64,000 nt of DNA, taken from Streptococcus mitis (GTDB taxonomy: Bacteria > Bacillota > Bacilli > Lactobacillales > Streptococcaceae). This document shows, piece by piece, positions 26,438 to 35,700 of this stretch; position 1 is the first letter of the stretch; each line of letters opens with the position of its first letter. Where the stretch lies: positions 62,001-126,000 of the forward strand of contig NZ_SWFJ01000003.1 of the NCBI RefSeq assembly GCF_005144795.1. Direction: 5' to 3'. Made by a program: the position numbers and the translations under genes. Below the pieces are notes generated by a model. It was not told the DNA's origin. It saw only the letters and a list, made by a program, of their open reading frames with translations, and did no database searches.

Positions 26438-27646
26438 CTACTTTTCTAGTAACCAATCTATGATATTTTTCTTCTCAATTCCATTGTAATTGGCTGTTGG
26501 CTGAATCGTATCCATTGTTAATAGATACTTGGGGAATTGATCTTTAATGGCTTCTAGTGGTCTAAGTTCTCTGTCTAGTGTTTCTGGAGCAAGTGTTGTT
26601 TCACTGACTTGATAATAAGCGTAGTGGCCAAGATCAGTTACAACAACAAAATCAACCTCATATTTATCTAAATTACCAACATATACCTGTGAATATCTAC
26701 GTCTCAATTCCAAATAGACAATATTTTCCAAGATATGCCCAATATCTTCTTTGTGGTCTGGTAATAGGAGATGTCGTAAACCTAAATCAACGGGATAATA
26801 TTTTTCTAAGCGTTGCAATAATGCTCTGCCTTTTACATCAAAACGTGGAACGGAATAAAAAAGTAAACTGTCTGTCAAAGTCGTCAAATAATTTTCCAAA
26901 GTATTATGGGATATTGAAACATTTTGGCTGAGCAGGGTATTACGAATCTTATTTGTTGATATTAAGCTACCTGTACTACTGAGAAGGGTTCGGACAATGC
27001 GCTCAATAATAGTAGGATTTGGATTTCCTAATCTAGTGACAATATCATTTAACAGTATTGAGTTATATATTCCTCTTAGATAGTCAATTTTTTCAGCGTA
27101 AGATGATGTTTGCAATAAGTAAGGGAAAGCACTAAAGAGATAATTGTTAAAAATTTCTGTTGTATTCAGATTTTCTGAGAGAGATTGACCTGATAGGTAT
27201 TCTTCAAATGACAATGGAAGAACTTCTATCTCAACATACCGACCAGTCAAGTTTGTTGCTAATTGGCTACTCATAAAGTAGGCGTTTGATCCAGTCAAAT
27301 AGAGGTCAACATTTGGCAAGATGAATAGACTATCTGCTACCAGTTCAAATTTTTCAACATGTTGAATTTCATCTAAAAAGATATAGTATGTTTTTTCCTC
27401 AACTAATCTTTCTTTTATATAAGCGAATAATGTTTGAAAATCTCGCAGGTCATAATAACTCAGATCTTCAAAATTGATGGATATGATTTGATCCTCGTCT
27501 ACTCCAGTTGCTAGTAACTCCTCTTTATAGAGTTGAAAGAGAACAGATTTACCAGCTCGTCTAACTCCACTCACAACTTTGATGATTGGCCGATCACGAT
27601 GTCTTCTTAAAAAGTCTAAATAATGTGGTCTTTTAATATAGTTCAT
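26438..27646 (-). CDS. AAA ATPase with DUF4143 domain
   Basis: This 402-residue protein has an AAA_14 ATPase half with Walker A SGVRRAGKSVLF (about residues 26-37), Walker B TYYIFLDEIQHV (about 86-97) and the sensor LYLTGSNAYF. A DUF4143 half has a winged-helix part and a PD-(D/E)XK-like end (EVDFVVVTDLG, about 330-340). Such proteins are common singletons in mobile DNA and genomic islands. Their cellular role is poorly known. It stands alone on the minus strand inside the second element. Start and stop look intact. Confidence 0.85.
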   Translation of the reverse strand: MNYIKRPHYLDFLRRHRDRPIIKVVSGVRRAGKSVLFQLYKEELLATGVDEDQIISINFEDLSYYDLRDFQTLFAYIKERLVEEKTYYIFLDEIQHVEKFELVADSLFILPNVDLYLTGSNAYFMSSQLATNLTGRYVEIEVLPLSFEEYLSGQSLSENLNTTEIFNNYLFSAFPYLLQTSSYAEKIDYLRGIYNSILLNDIVTRLGNPNPTIIERIVRTLLSSTGSLISTNKIRNTLLSQNVSISHNTLENYLTTLTDSLLFYSVPRFDVKGRALLQRLEKYYPVDLGLRHLLLPDHKEDIGHILENIVYLELRRRYSQVYVGNLDKYEVDFVVVTDLGHYAYYQVSETTLAPETLDRELRPLEAIKDQFPKYLLTMDTIQPTANYNGIEKKNIIDWLLEK

Positions 27647-27847
27647 AATAGTTACCTCAAAGATAGTATAATATAAATAGTAATTATTTTCAAATATTTA
27701 GAAATAATCTGTTATTTGTTTTGTTATTTTTAAATATATAGAAATAATATCTTCAGAATAGAAAAAGAAATTGTCCAGGAATGAAGAAACTGTACATTTG
27801 TTGTTAAACTGTACATCATCTTTGTGATACAGTAGTTCGTCTTTCTT

Positions 27848-28000
27848 AATTACATAAGCTCCGAAAACTAAAAAAGTGATAACCCTTTGATAACCTCTCG
27901 ATTTTTAAAAGGGTTATATATGTAAAAATTGAGGATTTATCTCTCAAAATTACTTGATTTTAGTGATAATTTACCATAAATATAATAATGTAGAAAAAAC
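27848..28000 (+). repeat. 153-bp direct repeat, copy 1
   Basis: This block, from AATTACATAAGCTCCG to GTAGAAAAAAC, recurs at 31495-31647 with the same length and about five mismatches (about 97% identity). It contains an inverted repeat ATAACCCTTT/AAAAGGGTTAT. The copy at 31495 ends exactly at attachment copy 3, so this sequence looks like the right end of an integrated element. The rest of 27647-28015 is AT-rich and has AAACTGTACAT twice (27788 and 27804 area) but no gene. Confidence 0.9.
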
Positions 28001-28015
28001 AAAGTTTTATATATT

Positions 28016-28441
28016 GAAACTGGGAGAAGATTATCCGATATACACCTTCATTATGAAGACGTTCCTGTTTATGAAGATGTAATTGTTGATAGAGCAGATA
28101 AACTATCTTATAAGGTAACTAAAATGAAGTTTGCTAATAAACGTGATGAAAATGGTAAATCAGTGAATGACTTATCCGTAATCATATTTAATAGTGATAT
28201 CACTATTAGTAATATCCCCGAAAAGGCCTATGAATATGTTGTAAATGGGTGCTCTGCTATTGGATGGATTATAGATTAGTATCAAGTCAAAACTGATAAA
28301 AAATCTGGAATCACTGATGATCCAAATGATTATAGTGATGATGAAAAGTATATTTTCAATTTGCTATTGAGAATTATTAATATATCTATCCAAACGATTG
28401 ATTTAATAAATAGTTTATCTAAATTCGAAGTTGATGAATAG
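28016..28441 (+). pseudogene. C-terminal remnant of a type ISP-like restriction enzyme / helicase
   Basis: Frame 28016-28441 reads RLSDIHLHYEDVPVYEDV, YKVTKMKFANKRDENGKS, NIPEKAYEYVVNGCSAIGW, then a TAG (28277-28279), YQVKTDKKSGITDDPNDY, and ends FNLLLRIINISIQTIDLINSL. This is the C-terminus of the large helicase/methylase proteins of the type ISP (Mrr-like) restriction group, where VVNGKSAIEW and the WxxxYQVKTDKxSGIxNDPND blocks are conserved. Only about 142 codons of an enzyme of over 1000 residues remain, with one in-frame stop. Confidence 0.75.
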
Positions 28442-28586
28442 TTTTTAATAAGGAGATAAATACATTGTCTAATGTGTATTTGTCTTCTTTTATTTAAATT
28501 AAATTTTCAATAAATTGATTAATTTATTTTATGGTATAATAAAAACAAGTAAATTACATTAATTATCATAGTAAAGGAATTATTAA

Positions 28587-29657
28587 ATGGAAAATTATAA
28601 TGAGTTATTAATTCTTAGGAATAAAATAGAAAATACACTGAATTATCAACTGTCACTAAGTAATTTAGAATTATATCATAGCAATCTATTTGCTGTTGTT
28701 CTGGAGAAGTCTGAATTTATTAATCATAAGTTTTTTAGTAATGTTATTGATATTAATAAAAAATATACAGATTTAAAGGTTTACAGAGAAAAAAATTCGA
28801 TTGATTTAACTATCGAGGTTATTGATGAGGATAGAAGGGCTCATGTTATTTTTATAGAAAATAAGGTTAAGTCTTTACCAGAAAAAAGTCAATTAATTCG
28901 TTATTCTGAAAAAGATTCTAATGCTAAAGGAATACTTCTTAGTTTAGTTAACCCTGGATTTGATTTGCCTGGTAGTTGGTTTAGAAAAAGTTATGGTGAG
29001 CTAATTTACTATTATCGTGATTTGCTTGATAAAGTAGATGAGACTTTTAGATTATTCTTAACAGATTATATTGATTATATGGAGAATATAGAAGAGTTTA
29101 TTGGAATGGTAAGTTATAGTGAATCATACTATTTTGAAGAGTCTATTAATAAAGTCCTTGAAGGTATGAGATTAAGGTCGCTTATAGAGAAGATTCATTA
29201 TACGAATTTAGAGAATCAGATTGCAAGTTCAAAGTATGAAACATACTCAGGTCGAATAAGAGGAGCACATTTTTTGGGAATTAATCTTCCTATCGATGGT
29301 ACTACGTCATCATTTGATATTCAGATACAAGGAAATCAATATAGACATAAGGTTAATTTTTCTCTTGAAGATAAAGCGAAATTAGGTGATTTAGAAAGAA
29401 TATGTGAGATTATAAAAGAGAAAACTTGTTTATATAATTTCAACCTAGAGGATAATCCAATTTTAGAAAAATCATCTTCAAGAAAAAAATGGAAAACATA
29501 TGGTAAAAAAGATTATTATGATTATGCTCGTATAAAAAAACAGGTATCTAGTGAAGATTTGATTAATTATATAAGAACGGATATTAAGAAAATTGAAGCG
29601 GATCTGAAAATTGTTAAAGATATTATTTTAGAAAATATTAAATCAACAACTAAATAA
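28587..29657 (+). CDS. PD-(D/E)XK nuclease superfamily protein
   Basis: This 356-residue protein has the motif order of PDDEXK_4-type nucleases: LYHSNLFAVVLEKSEF (about residues 27-42), YREKNSIDLTIEV with the catalytic Asp (about 69-81) and VIFIENKVKSLPEKSQL with the ExK pair (about 91-107). A charged helical C-terminal half follows. No partner methylase is nearby. Family members occur in phage defence loci. Its codon use is more AT-rich than that of core genes, which suggests transfer. AAAGGAATT is the ribosome site. A promoter-like TGGTATAAT lies at 28531-28539. Confidence 0.75.
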   Translation: MENYNELLILRNKIENTLNYQLSLSNLELYHSNLFAVVLEKSEFINHKFFSNVIDINKKYTDLKVYREKNSIDLTIEVIDEDRRAHVIFIENKVKSLPEKSQLIRYSEKDSNAKGILLSLVNPGFDLPGSWFRKSYGELIYYYRDLLDKVDETFRLFLTDYIDYMENIEEFIGMVSYSESYYFEESINKVLEGMRLRSLIEKIHYTNLENQIASSKYETYSGRIRGAHFLGINLPIDGTTSSFDIQIQGNQYRHKVNFSLEDKAKLGDLERICEIIKEKTCLYNFNLEDNPILEKSSSRKKWKTYGKKDYYDYARIKKQVSSEDLINYIRTDIKKIEADLKIVKDIILENIKSTTK

Positions 29658-29843
29658 AAAAATTAAATACTGGTGGAGCAGTATTGATAAGTATAAATCT
29701 TCTAAAGTATTTATATATTAAGGTTGAAAAGTGTATTCGCCCTCATCATAATGAAAACCCTAGCCTATTATCTTAAGGAAAACAGATTCAGTAAGGAATG
29801 CAGAATAATCATTATTATTTAACCAAAAATTAGGAGAAAACAA

Positions 29844-31277
29844 ATGAAATATGATTTTAGTTACTGGCAATTTTCGCCGGAAAATCAATATTTGGATAGA
29901 AAATCAGCGCGTAAGAAACCACAAGAATTGCTTAAGCATTTGATTGCCTTTGCTAATGCTGATGGAGGTCAGTTGATTATTGGGATTGAAGATGAAAAGC
30001 AGGACAATATTATCACTGGTTTTAAGGATGGGAAAGCCTATCCGATTGATGATTTCAAAAAGATAGACCGAGAGATGCGGGATACACCGTTGGACTTATC
30101 TTTTGAGGAAATACCTGTGGTTAATCATAAGGGAGAAGACGACCTGATTCTAATTATCTCAGTTGAATTATCATCGAATCGAGTGATTGCCGCTCCAAAT
30201 GATGAAGTTTATCTACGACAGGGAGACGAATCAGTCAAGTTGAGTTATGAGCAACGTATACAACTTAGTTACGATAAGGGACAGCGTTTCTTTGAAGATG
30301 AGATCATTGAAGATGCTACATTAGATGATATTGATGAACTGTTAGTTCAGGACTTTAAGGAACATTTTGATATTTCAGAACGTTCAACTGAGGAGATATT
30401 AAAGGCAAGGCGGTTTCTTATTAATGGTAAATTGACAAAGGCAGCTATTCTTATCTTTGGTAAGTATCCTTCCGCATTTTTCCCTCAAGCACGTGTTCGT
30501 TTTCAACGATTTGATGGAGTAGATGTAGGTACAGGAAGTGAATTTAATGTTATTAAGGAAGTAACGTTTGATGATGCATTGCCTAAATTAATTGTTAAAG
30601 TTAGAGATTTTATTCGAACCCAGCTACGAGAGTTTCAGTATCTAGATAGTGATGGTAGATTTCAGATACTTCCAGAATATCCTGAATTTGCTTGGTTTGA
30701 AGGAATTGTAAATGCAGTAACCCACAGGAATTATTCAGTATACGGAGATCATATCAGGGTATTGATGTTTGATAATCGTCTAGAGATTCATAGCCCAGGA
30801 AAACTACCGAATATTGTAACTGTTGAGAATATAAGACATGAACGTTTTTCTAGAAATCCGCGTATAGCTCGTACCTTAACTGAATTTGGATGGGTCCGAG
30901 AAATGAATGAGGGAGTAAAACGAATCTATTCTGAAATGGAATCTGCTTTTCTCCATGAACCGTGTTACTCTGAACCAGGTAACAAAGTAGTTTTAACATT
31001 AGAAAACAGTATTACAAGTAGAACATTGAGAACACGTGATTCTTTGGAAAGTAAACTTAGAGATTATAGTGATTTAAGTGTTGATGAAAAACTATTGATA
31101 CAGTATATGTACAATACAGCAGAACCTATGACAACTAAAAAAGTAGCAGAGTTCTTAGGTAGGAGTGTTTCTTACTCGTCGAAATTATTGAAAACGTTGA
31201 GAGCAAAAGGCATTTTAACATGGTATGGGACAAGTACGAAAGATCGCAGTCAATACTATAAATTAGAAATGAAATAA
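29844..31277 (+). CDS. AlbA-type (Schlafen AAA_4) ATP-binding protein, COG2865
   Basis: This 477-residue protein has an N-terminal AlbA_2/Schlafen-like domain (residues about 10-130: LDRKSARKKPQELLKHLIAF, NADGGQLIIGIED, VYLRQGDESVKL). A GHKL-like ATPase part follows (about 265-360: EGIVNAVTHRNY, LEIHSPGKLPN). A C-terminal winged helix (about 430-470) looks DNA-binding. Such proteins are frequent in mobile DNA and are thought to act as regulators or in defence. Three copies of CGAAGAAAAA follow the stop. AGGAGAAAAC is the ribosome site. Confidence 0.8.
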   Translation: MKYDFSYWQFSPENQYLDRKSARKKPQELLKHLIAFANADGGQLIIGIEDEKQDNIITGFKDGKAYPIDDFKKIDREMRDTPLDLSFEEIPVVNHKGEDDLILIISVELSSNRVIAAPNDEVYLRQGDESVKLSYEQRIQLSYDKGQRFFEDEIIEDATLDDIDELLVQDFKEHFDISERSTEEILKARRFLINGKLTKAAILIFGKYPSAFFPQARVRFQRFDGVDVGTGSEFNVIKEVTFDDALPKLIVKVRDFIRTQLREFQYLDSDGRFQILPEYPEFAWFEGIVNAVTHRNYSVYGDHIRVLMFDNRLEIHSPGKLPNIVTVENIRHERFSRNPRIARTLTEFGWVREMNEGVKRIYSEMESAFLHEPCYSEPGNKVVLTLENSITSRTLRTRDSLESKLRDYSDLSVDEKLLIQYMYNTAEPMTTKKVAEFLGRSVSYSSKLLKTLRAKGILTWYGTSTKDRSQYYKLEMK

Positions 31278-31280
31278 AAA

Positions 31281-31478
31281 CGAAGAAAAACGAAGAAAAA
31301 CGAAGAAAACATAATTACTAATTAGTGAACTTATAAAGTAAGCTTTCTTATAAATTCATTAAATTCATTCGCTTTATAGTTTTGCAATTCAGTTGTTTGT
31401 ATGGGAATGTGATTTGTATTATACATCATTTCACAACAAGTAACGAAACGAAGAAAAACGAAGAAAAACGAAGAAAAA
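31281..31478 (+). repeat. Two arrays of CGAAGAAAAA units
   Basis: Three 10-nt units occur at 31281-31310, directly after the AlbA-type gene, and three more at 31449-31478. The 138 nt between hold no gene. Units are purine-only except the C, so they cannot form hairpins with each other. Confidence 0.85.
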
Positions 31479-31494
31479 TAAATCGTTGTTTCTC

Positions 31495-31647
31495 AATTAC
31501 ATAAGCTCCGAAAACTAAAAAAGTGATAACCCTTTGATAACCTCTCGATTTTTAAAAGGGTTATATATGTAAGGATTGAGGATTTATCTCTTAAAATTAC
31601 TTGATTTTAGTGATAATTTACCATAAATATCATGATGTAGAAAAAAC
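31495..31647 (+). repeat. 153-bp direct repeat, copy 2
   Basis: This is the second copy of the 27848-28000 block, about five mismatches apart. It ends exactly where attachment copy 3 begins, marking it as the native right end of an rpsI-integrated element. Confidence 0.9.
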
Positions 31648-31699
31648 CAGGTCTTAAGAAAGCTCGTAAAGCATCACAATTCTCAAAACGTTAATCAAT
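31647..31699 (+). repeat. Attachment site copy 3 (ancestral rpsI end)
   Basis: The rpsI end again, but with TTCTCAAAACGT at the final codons where copies 1 and 2 have TTTAGTAAACGT. This version probably is the original chromosomal end of rpsI, displaced about 14.8 kb by the integrations. Confidence 0.85.
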
Positions 31700-31718
31700 A
31701 CGATACTATCAACGTTTC

Positions 31719-31755
31719 AAAGCACTCAAGAGTTTACCTCATGGGTGCTTTTTTC
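31719..31755 (+). terminator. rpsI terminator (copy 3)
   Basis: AAAGCACTC pairs with GGGTGCTTTTTT, following the third attachment copy. Confidence 0.75.
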
Positions 31756-31800
31756 ATGTTTTTTTGAAAAGTTCACCTCAAAGTTCACCTTATTTTCACC

Positions 31801-32557
31801 TCATTGTTTTAGAGACTTTAAGGCAAATTCACCAACTGCCATAGGAACTACATTAGAAGTATTGACATAAATCTGTGTTGTTCCTGTGTCACTGTGTGTT
31901 AGAGCTTCAGAAATAGCTTCTAAGCTCATTCCTGCTTGTTTAGCAAGCGTTGCTCCTGTATGTCGCAGTTTATGAGGTGTAGCATGTGCCAGCTCTTTAT
32001 GTCGCTTTCTAATGCTTTTCATTTTATTGTTTAGATAGTCAGCATGTAAAGGCTTGTTGATGTTTCCTTTTGTGTCGATATATGTAAAAACAAATTGTTC
32101 TGGATTACTGATGATACCAAACTTTGCTAGTTCATATCTTTGTTGTTCTTTCCAAGATGTAAGAAGCTGAAGTAAGTCATTAGAAATAGAGAAAATAGTT
32201 TTCTTATTTCCCTTAGTAGATTTTACTTGTCCATATCTATCTAAAGCTTGAATTAGCTGAATCTGTGATTTTGAAAAGTCGATATGTTTCCATTGAAGAG
32301 CATAGGCTTCAGATTTTCTATCGCTTAAGAAAAAAGTAAAATAGGACATAATCTTTAAGGGTTATTTTATCATTCTCTAAATCTTCTTGAAATGCTGAGA
32401 ACCATTCTTGGAGTTGTTCATGAGTTAGATATAAATCTTCCTCTCTCTTTGACTCTACAAGTTGAATCTTTTTAGTGACCTTTATTCTTCTTAATATTTT
32501 TGCAACTTTATTAGCTTCTATATACTGAAATTCTTCTGCCCATTCAAAGATAGAATG
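31801..32557 (-). pseudogene. Frameshifted, truncated integrase (third copy)
   Basis: The last ~180 codons are almost identical to the intact integrase at 17030, including HKLRHTGATLAK and the terminal Tyr region. A 5-base loss near 32338, within the block that reads AGTAAGATAAAATAGG in the intact copy, shifts the frame. The remaining N-terminal part ends near 32557, where the sequence turns into an IS-like end. The protein cannot be functional. It marks a third, mostly lost element at the same site. Confidence 0.88.
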
Positions 32558-32610
32558 AACTGCAGCCCAAAAGCTAGATTTTTTCTGTCTAACTTTTTGG
32601 GGTCAGTTCA
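32558..32610. mobile_element. IS3-family-like end, remnant
   Basis: Read on the minus strand, this begins TGAACTGACCCCAAAAAGTT and AGACAG follows, resembling the terminal inverted repeat of IS3/IS150-group insertion sequences. No transposase is left. It cuts off the third integrase copy. A hairpin CATCCATAAA/TTTATGGATG plus six T (32640-32667) lies next to it. Identity to a named IS is not claimed. Confidence 0.45.
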
Positions 32611-32682
32611 ATAATCATTCTGTTTTATATATACTAAGCCATCCATAAAAATTTATGGATGTTTTTTGATTTATATATAGAA

Positions 32683-32709
32683 AAAGAGAAGACCGCTGGT
32701 CTTCTCTTT
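32683..32709 (-). terminator. Terminator of the protease-fucosidase gene
   Basis: AAAGAGAAGACC, GCT loop, GGTCTTCTCTTT form a 12-bp stem. On the minus strand it is followed by TTTTC, 43 nt after the stop codon. Confidence 0.88.
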
Positions 32710-32752
32710 GGGGGAACTAGAATCATTGAAAAGAATTAAGTAAAGATTTTAA

Positions 32753-35700
32753 TTAGTCTTTGAAATTCTTTTGGAAGATGAGTAGAGACAATACTGAAGT
32801 AATAGCAGCCAAGAATAAGAAGGCATTTGCTTCTTGCTCTCCAGTTTCTGGGAGTTGTTTTTCCTTGTCTTGTTTAACAGTAGTAGCAACAGGTGCTTTT
32901 TCATCTTTTCTTGGTGAATCTTCTGTTACAACTGCAGGAGCTGGTTTTTCAGTTTCTCTAGGTAGAACATACTCAGGGAGAGTAACAACTGGTGGCGCCT
33001 CTTTTCCTACAGAACTTTGTTTAGTTCCGACTTCAATCACTCGGTCTAGAGCTGGAGTTGATTTGGTTTGGACTACCCTGCGATTGCTGCCATCTACTTC
33101 TACATACTCAATTAGCAGGCTGTCTTTCCCTTCTGCTAGAACTTGTTCTTTCCCTTTGTCTAAGTTTGGATTTTCGCGACGGATAGTCTTGAATGGTACT
33201 GCCTTCTTGACAATATCCAAACTTGGAAGTTTAAAGATAAGGTCCTTAACTCCCTCTTCAGGACTTGAAGAAGTAATTGGTTTTTCAGGTTCTTTTGGTA
33301 GAAGGTACTCAGGAAGAGTTACAACTGGTGGAGTATCTGTTCCTACAGAGCTTTGTTTCGTTCCAACTTCAATCACTCGGTCTAGAGCTGGAGTTGATTC
33401 AGTTTGAACTACCTTACGATTGCTGCCATCTACTTCGACATACTCGATTATAGCACCATCTTTCCCTTCTGCTAGAACTTGTTCTTTCTCTTTGTCTAAT
33501 TGTGGATTTTCGCGACGGATAGTCTTGAATGGTACTGCCTTCTTAACAATATCCAAACTTGGGAGCTGGAAGACAAGTTCTTTAACCCCTTCTTCAGGAC
33601 TTGAAGAAATAATTGGTTTTTCAGGTTCTTTTGGTATAAGGTACTCAGGAAGAGTCACAACTGGTGGTGTCTCTGTTCCTACAGAACTTTGTTTCGTTCC
33701 AACTTCAATCACTCGGTCTAGAGCTGGAGTTGATTCAGTTTGAACTACCTTACGATTGCTGCCATTTACTTCGATATACTCGATTATAGCACCATCTTTC
33801 CCTTCTGCTAGAACTTGTTCTTTCCCTTTGTCTAATTGTGGATTTTCGCGACGGATAGTCTTGAATGGTACTGCCTTCTTAACAATATCCAAACTTGGGA
33901 GTTGGAAGACAAGCTCTTTAATCCCTTCTTCAGGATTTGAAGAAGTAATTGGTTTTTCAGGCTGTTTTGGTTCAACTGGTTGTTCTGGTTGGCTAGGTTG
34001 CAATTGCTTGATTTGTTCAAGAGCGTTATTGAGGGCTTTATTGACGTCTTCTTGAGTCTTAGCGTCTTGGATAGCTGCGATCGCTTTATCAGTAATTTCA
34101 ACTAATTTTTTCTTAGCATCGTTGTTAGCACCAAGTTCAGCTACTTTTTTCTCGATAGCTTCAGTCAGGCTAGCCATAGCCTTATCATAATTGATTTCAG
34201 GCTGTTCCGGTTGTTTTGGTTCAACTGGTTGTTCTGGTTGGCTAGGTTGCAATTGCTTGATTTGTTCAAGAGCAGTGTTGAGAGCTTTGTTGACATCTTC
34301 TTGAGTCTTCGCTTCTTGGATAGCTGCGATCGCTTTATCAGTAATTTCAACTAATTTCTTCTTAGCATCGTTGTTAGTACCAAGTTCAGCCACTTTTTTC
34401 TCGATAGCTTCAGTCAGGCTAGCCATGGCCTTATCATAATTGATTTCAGGCTGTTCAGGCTGTTTTGGTTCAACTGGTTGTTCTGGGCTTGTTTCGTCTT
34501 CAGGTTTTTGGTAATTTTCGTCTTTGCTAAGAATGTCTTGCAAAGCAGTGACTGTTGACATCACATCTTGTACATTTACCGTATCAGAACTTAATTGTGC
34601 AGTGAGTTTATCAAGATTAGACTTGAACGCTTGGCGTGCAGTTGCAGTATCTTTTAATCCAGCAGGGTTAAAATTAGACAAGTCTTCTTTCCATTTAGAG
34701 ATAGATTGAAGGATTTCTGCTTTGCTGTATAGCTCGCTGCCTTCGCCTTTTGTAATGAATTGATCCACTTGCATACCGATATTTTTGGTTAAATCATTCT
34801 TGTCAGGGTCTAGTTGGAGAGTTACTGCGTGCAAGTTTTCATCAAGTCCTTTTAGGCTGACTAGAGTCTGGTCACCTTGGCGTTGGGCAGCGTGACCGCT
34901 AAAGTATTTCTTGCCATCAATAATGGATGCATTTCCCATTCCATCTTGATAGGTGACTTCCTTACCGTCAAGGAATACTTTATAGACACCATGACCTGGG
35001 TCAACAAATCCTTTGATTTCTAAGCCTGTACCATAGAAATAAGCAGTCACAGTTGTCTTTTTCTTCTGATCCTCTGTCAGATGTCCAAATGATACCCATG
35101 ATTCAGTGTTTTGGTATTTGCCAGAAGAGTTGGTTTCGTGTCTCCAGCCAGGACTGTAATCTAATTGGCTAGCCTGGTCGTCGTAATTTGTCTGATTCGT
35201 CTTCAATAAATCAGCCTTCATTACTCGAATAGTTGCGTCGGTAGCAAAACCGAGTAGGGCACCATCAGACGCAGAAGTGAGTTTGGCTTTGAAGTCAAAG
35301 ATTGAGTCAGCTTGTTCGGTGAAGTCGATAGTTGGAATGGTAACAGTTTTCTCTGTTTCACCATCTGCAAAGGTCACATCTTGAGTTGTATCTTGGTAAA
35401 CCTTACCGTGAACACCTGTTCCAGGTTCTGTAATGAAGCGAACGGTAGCAGCTCCCTTGCTTCCACCAACACGCTTAATTGTAACAGTAACAGGTTTTCC
35501 TTTTTCGACATCGTAAGAAGTTGCTTCAAGCTCAAACATACCCTTGTTGTTATTGTTTAGAGTGTAGATTCCTTCTGTAGCAATTGGTTCACCTGTTTTG
35601 TTAACGAGAGTAATAGTGTGTTCTCCAGGCGCTAAATCACCAGTTTCGTAAACTTTTTGGCTACGTTTACGGCTACTGTTCTTGGTTTGTACATCTGCGA

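Larger units (their letters stand above)
25860..31699. mobile_element. Second, degenerate rpsI-inserted segment with defence-like cargo
   Basis: This segment lies between attachment copies 2 and 3. It begins with an eroded integrase gene and carries a DUF4143 ATPase, a restriction-enzyme remnant, a nuclease and an AlbA-type protein. It has no transfer or replication genes. It is visibly more AT-rich than the first element. It probably can no longer move by itself, but the flanking sites could still recombine. Confidence 0.7.

Noticed and set aside
31281..31478. CRISPR-like array from the CGAAGAAAAA repeats
   Set aside because: Units are 10 nt, directly tandem without spacers, with no cas genes nearby. 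The protein-coding 60-nt repeats at 47100 are also no CRISPR.
32760..33743. Plus-strand ORFs of 215 and 107 codons opposite the GH29 gene
   Set aside because: Antisense of the 336-nt G5-like repeats, no start signals, biased composition typical of a shadow frame.
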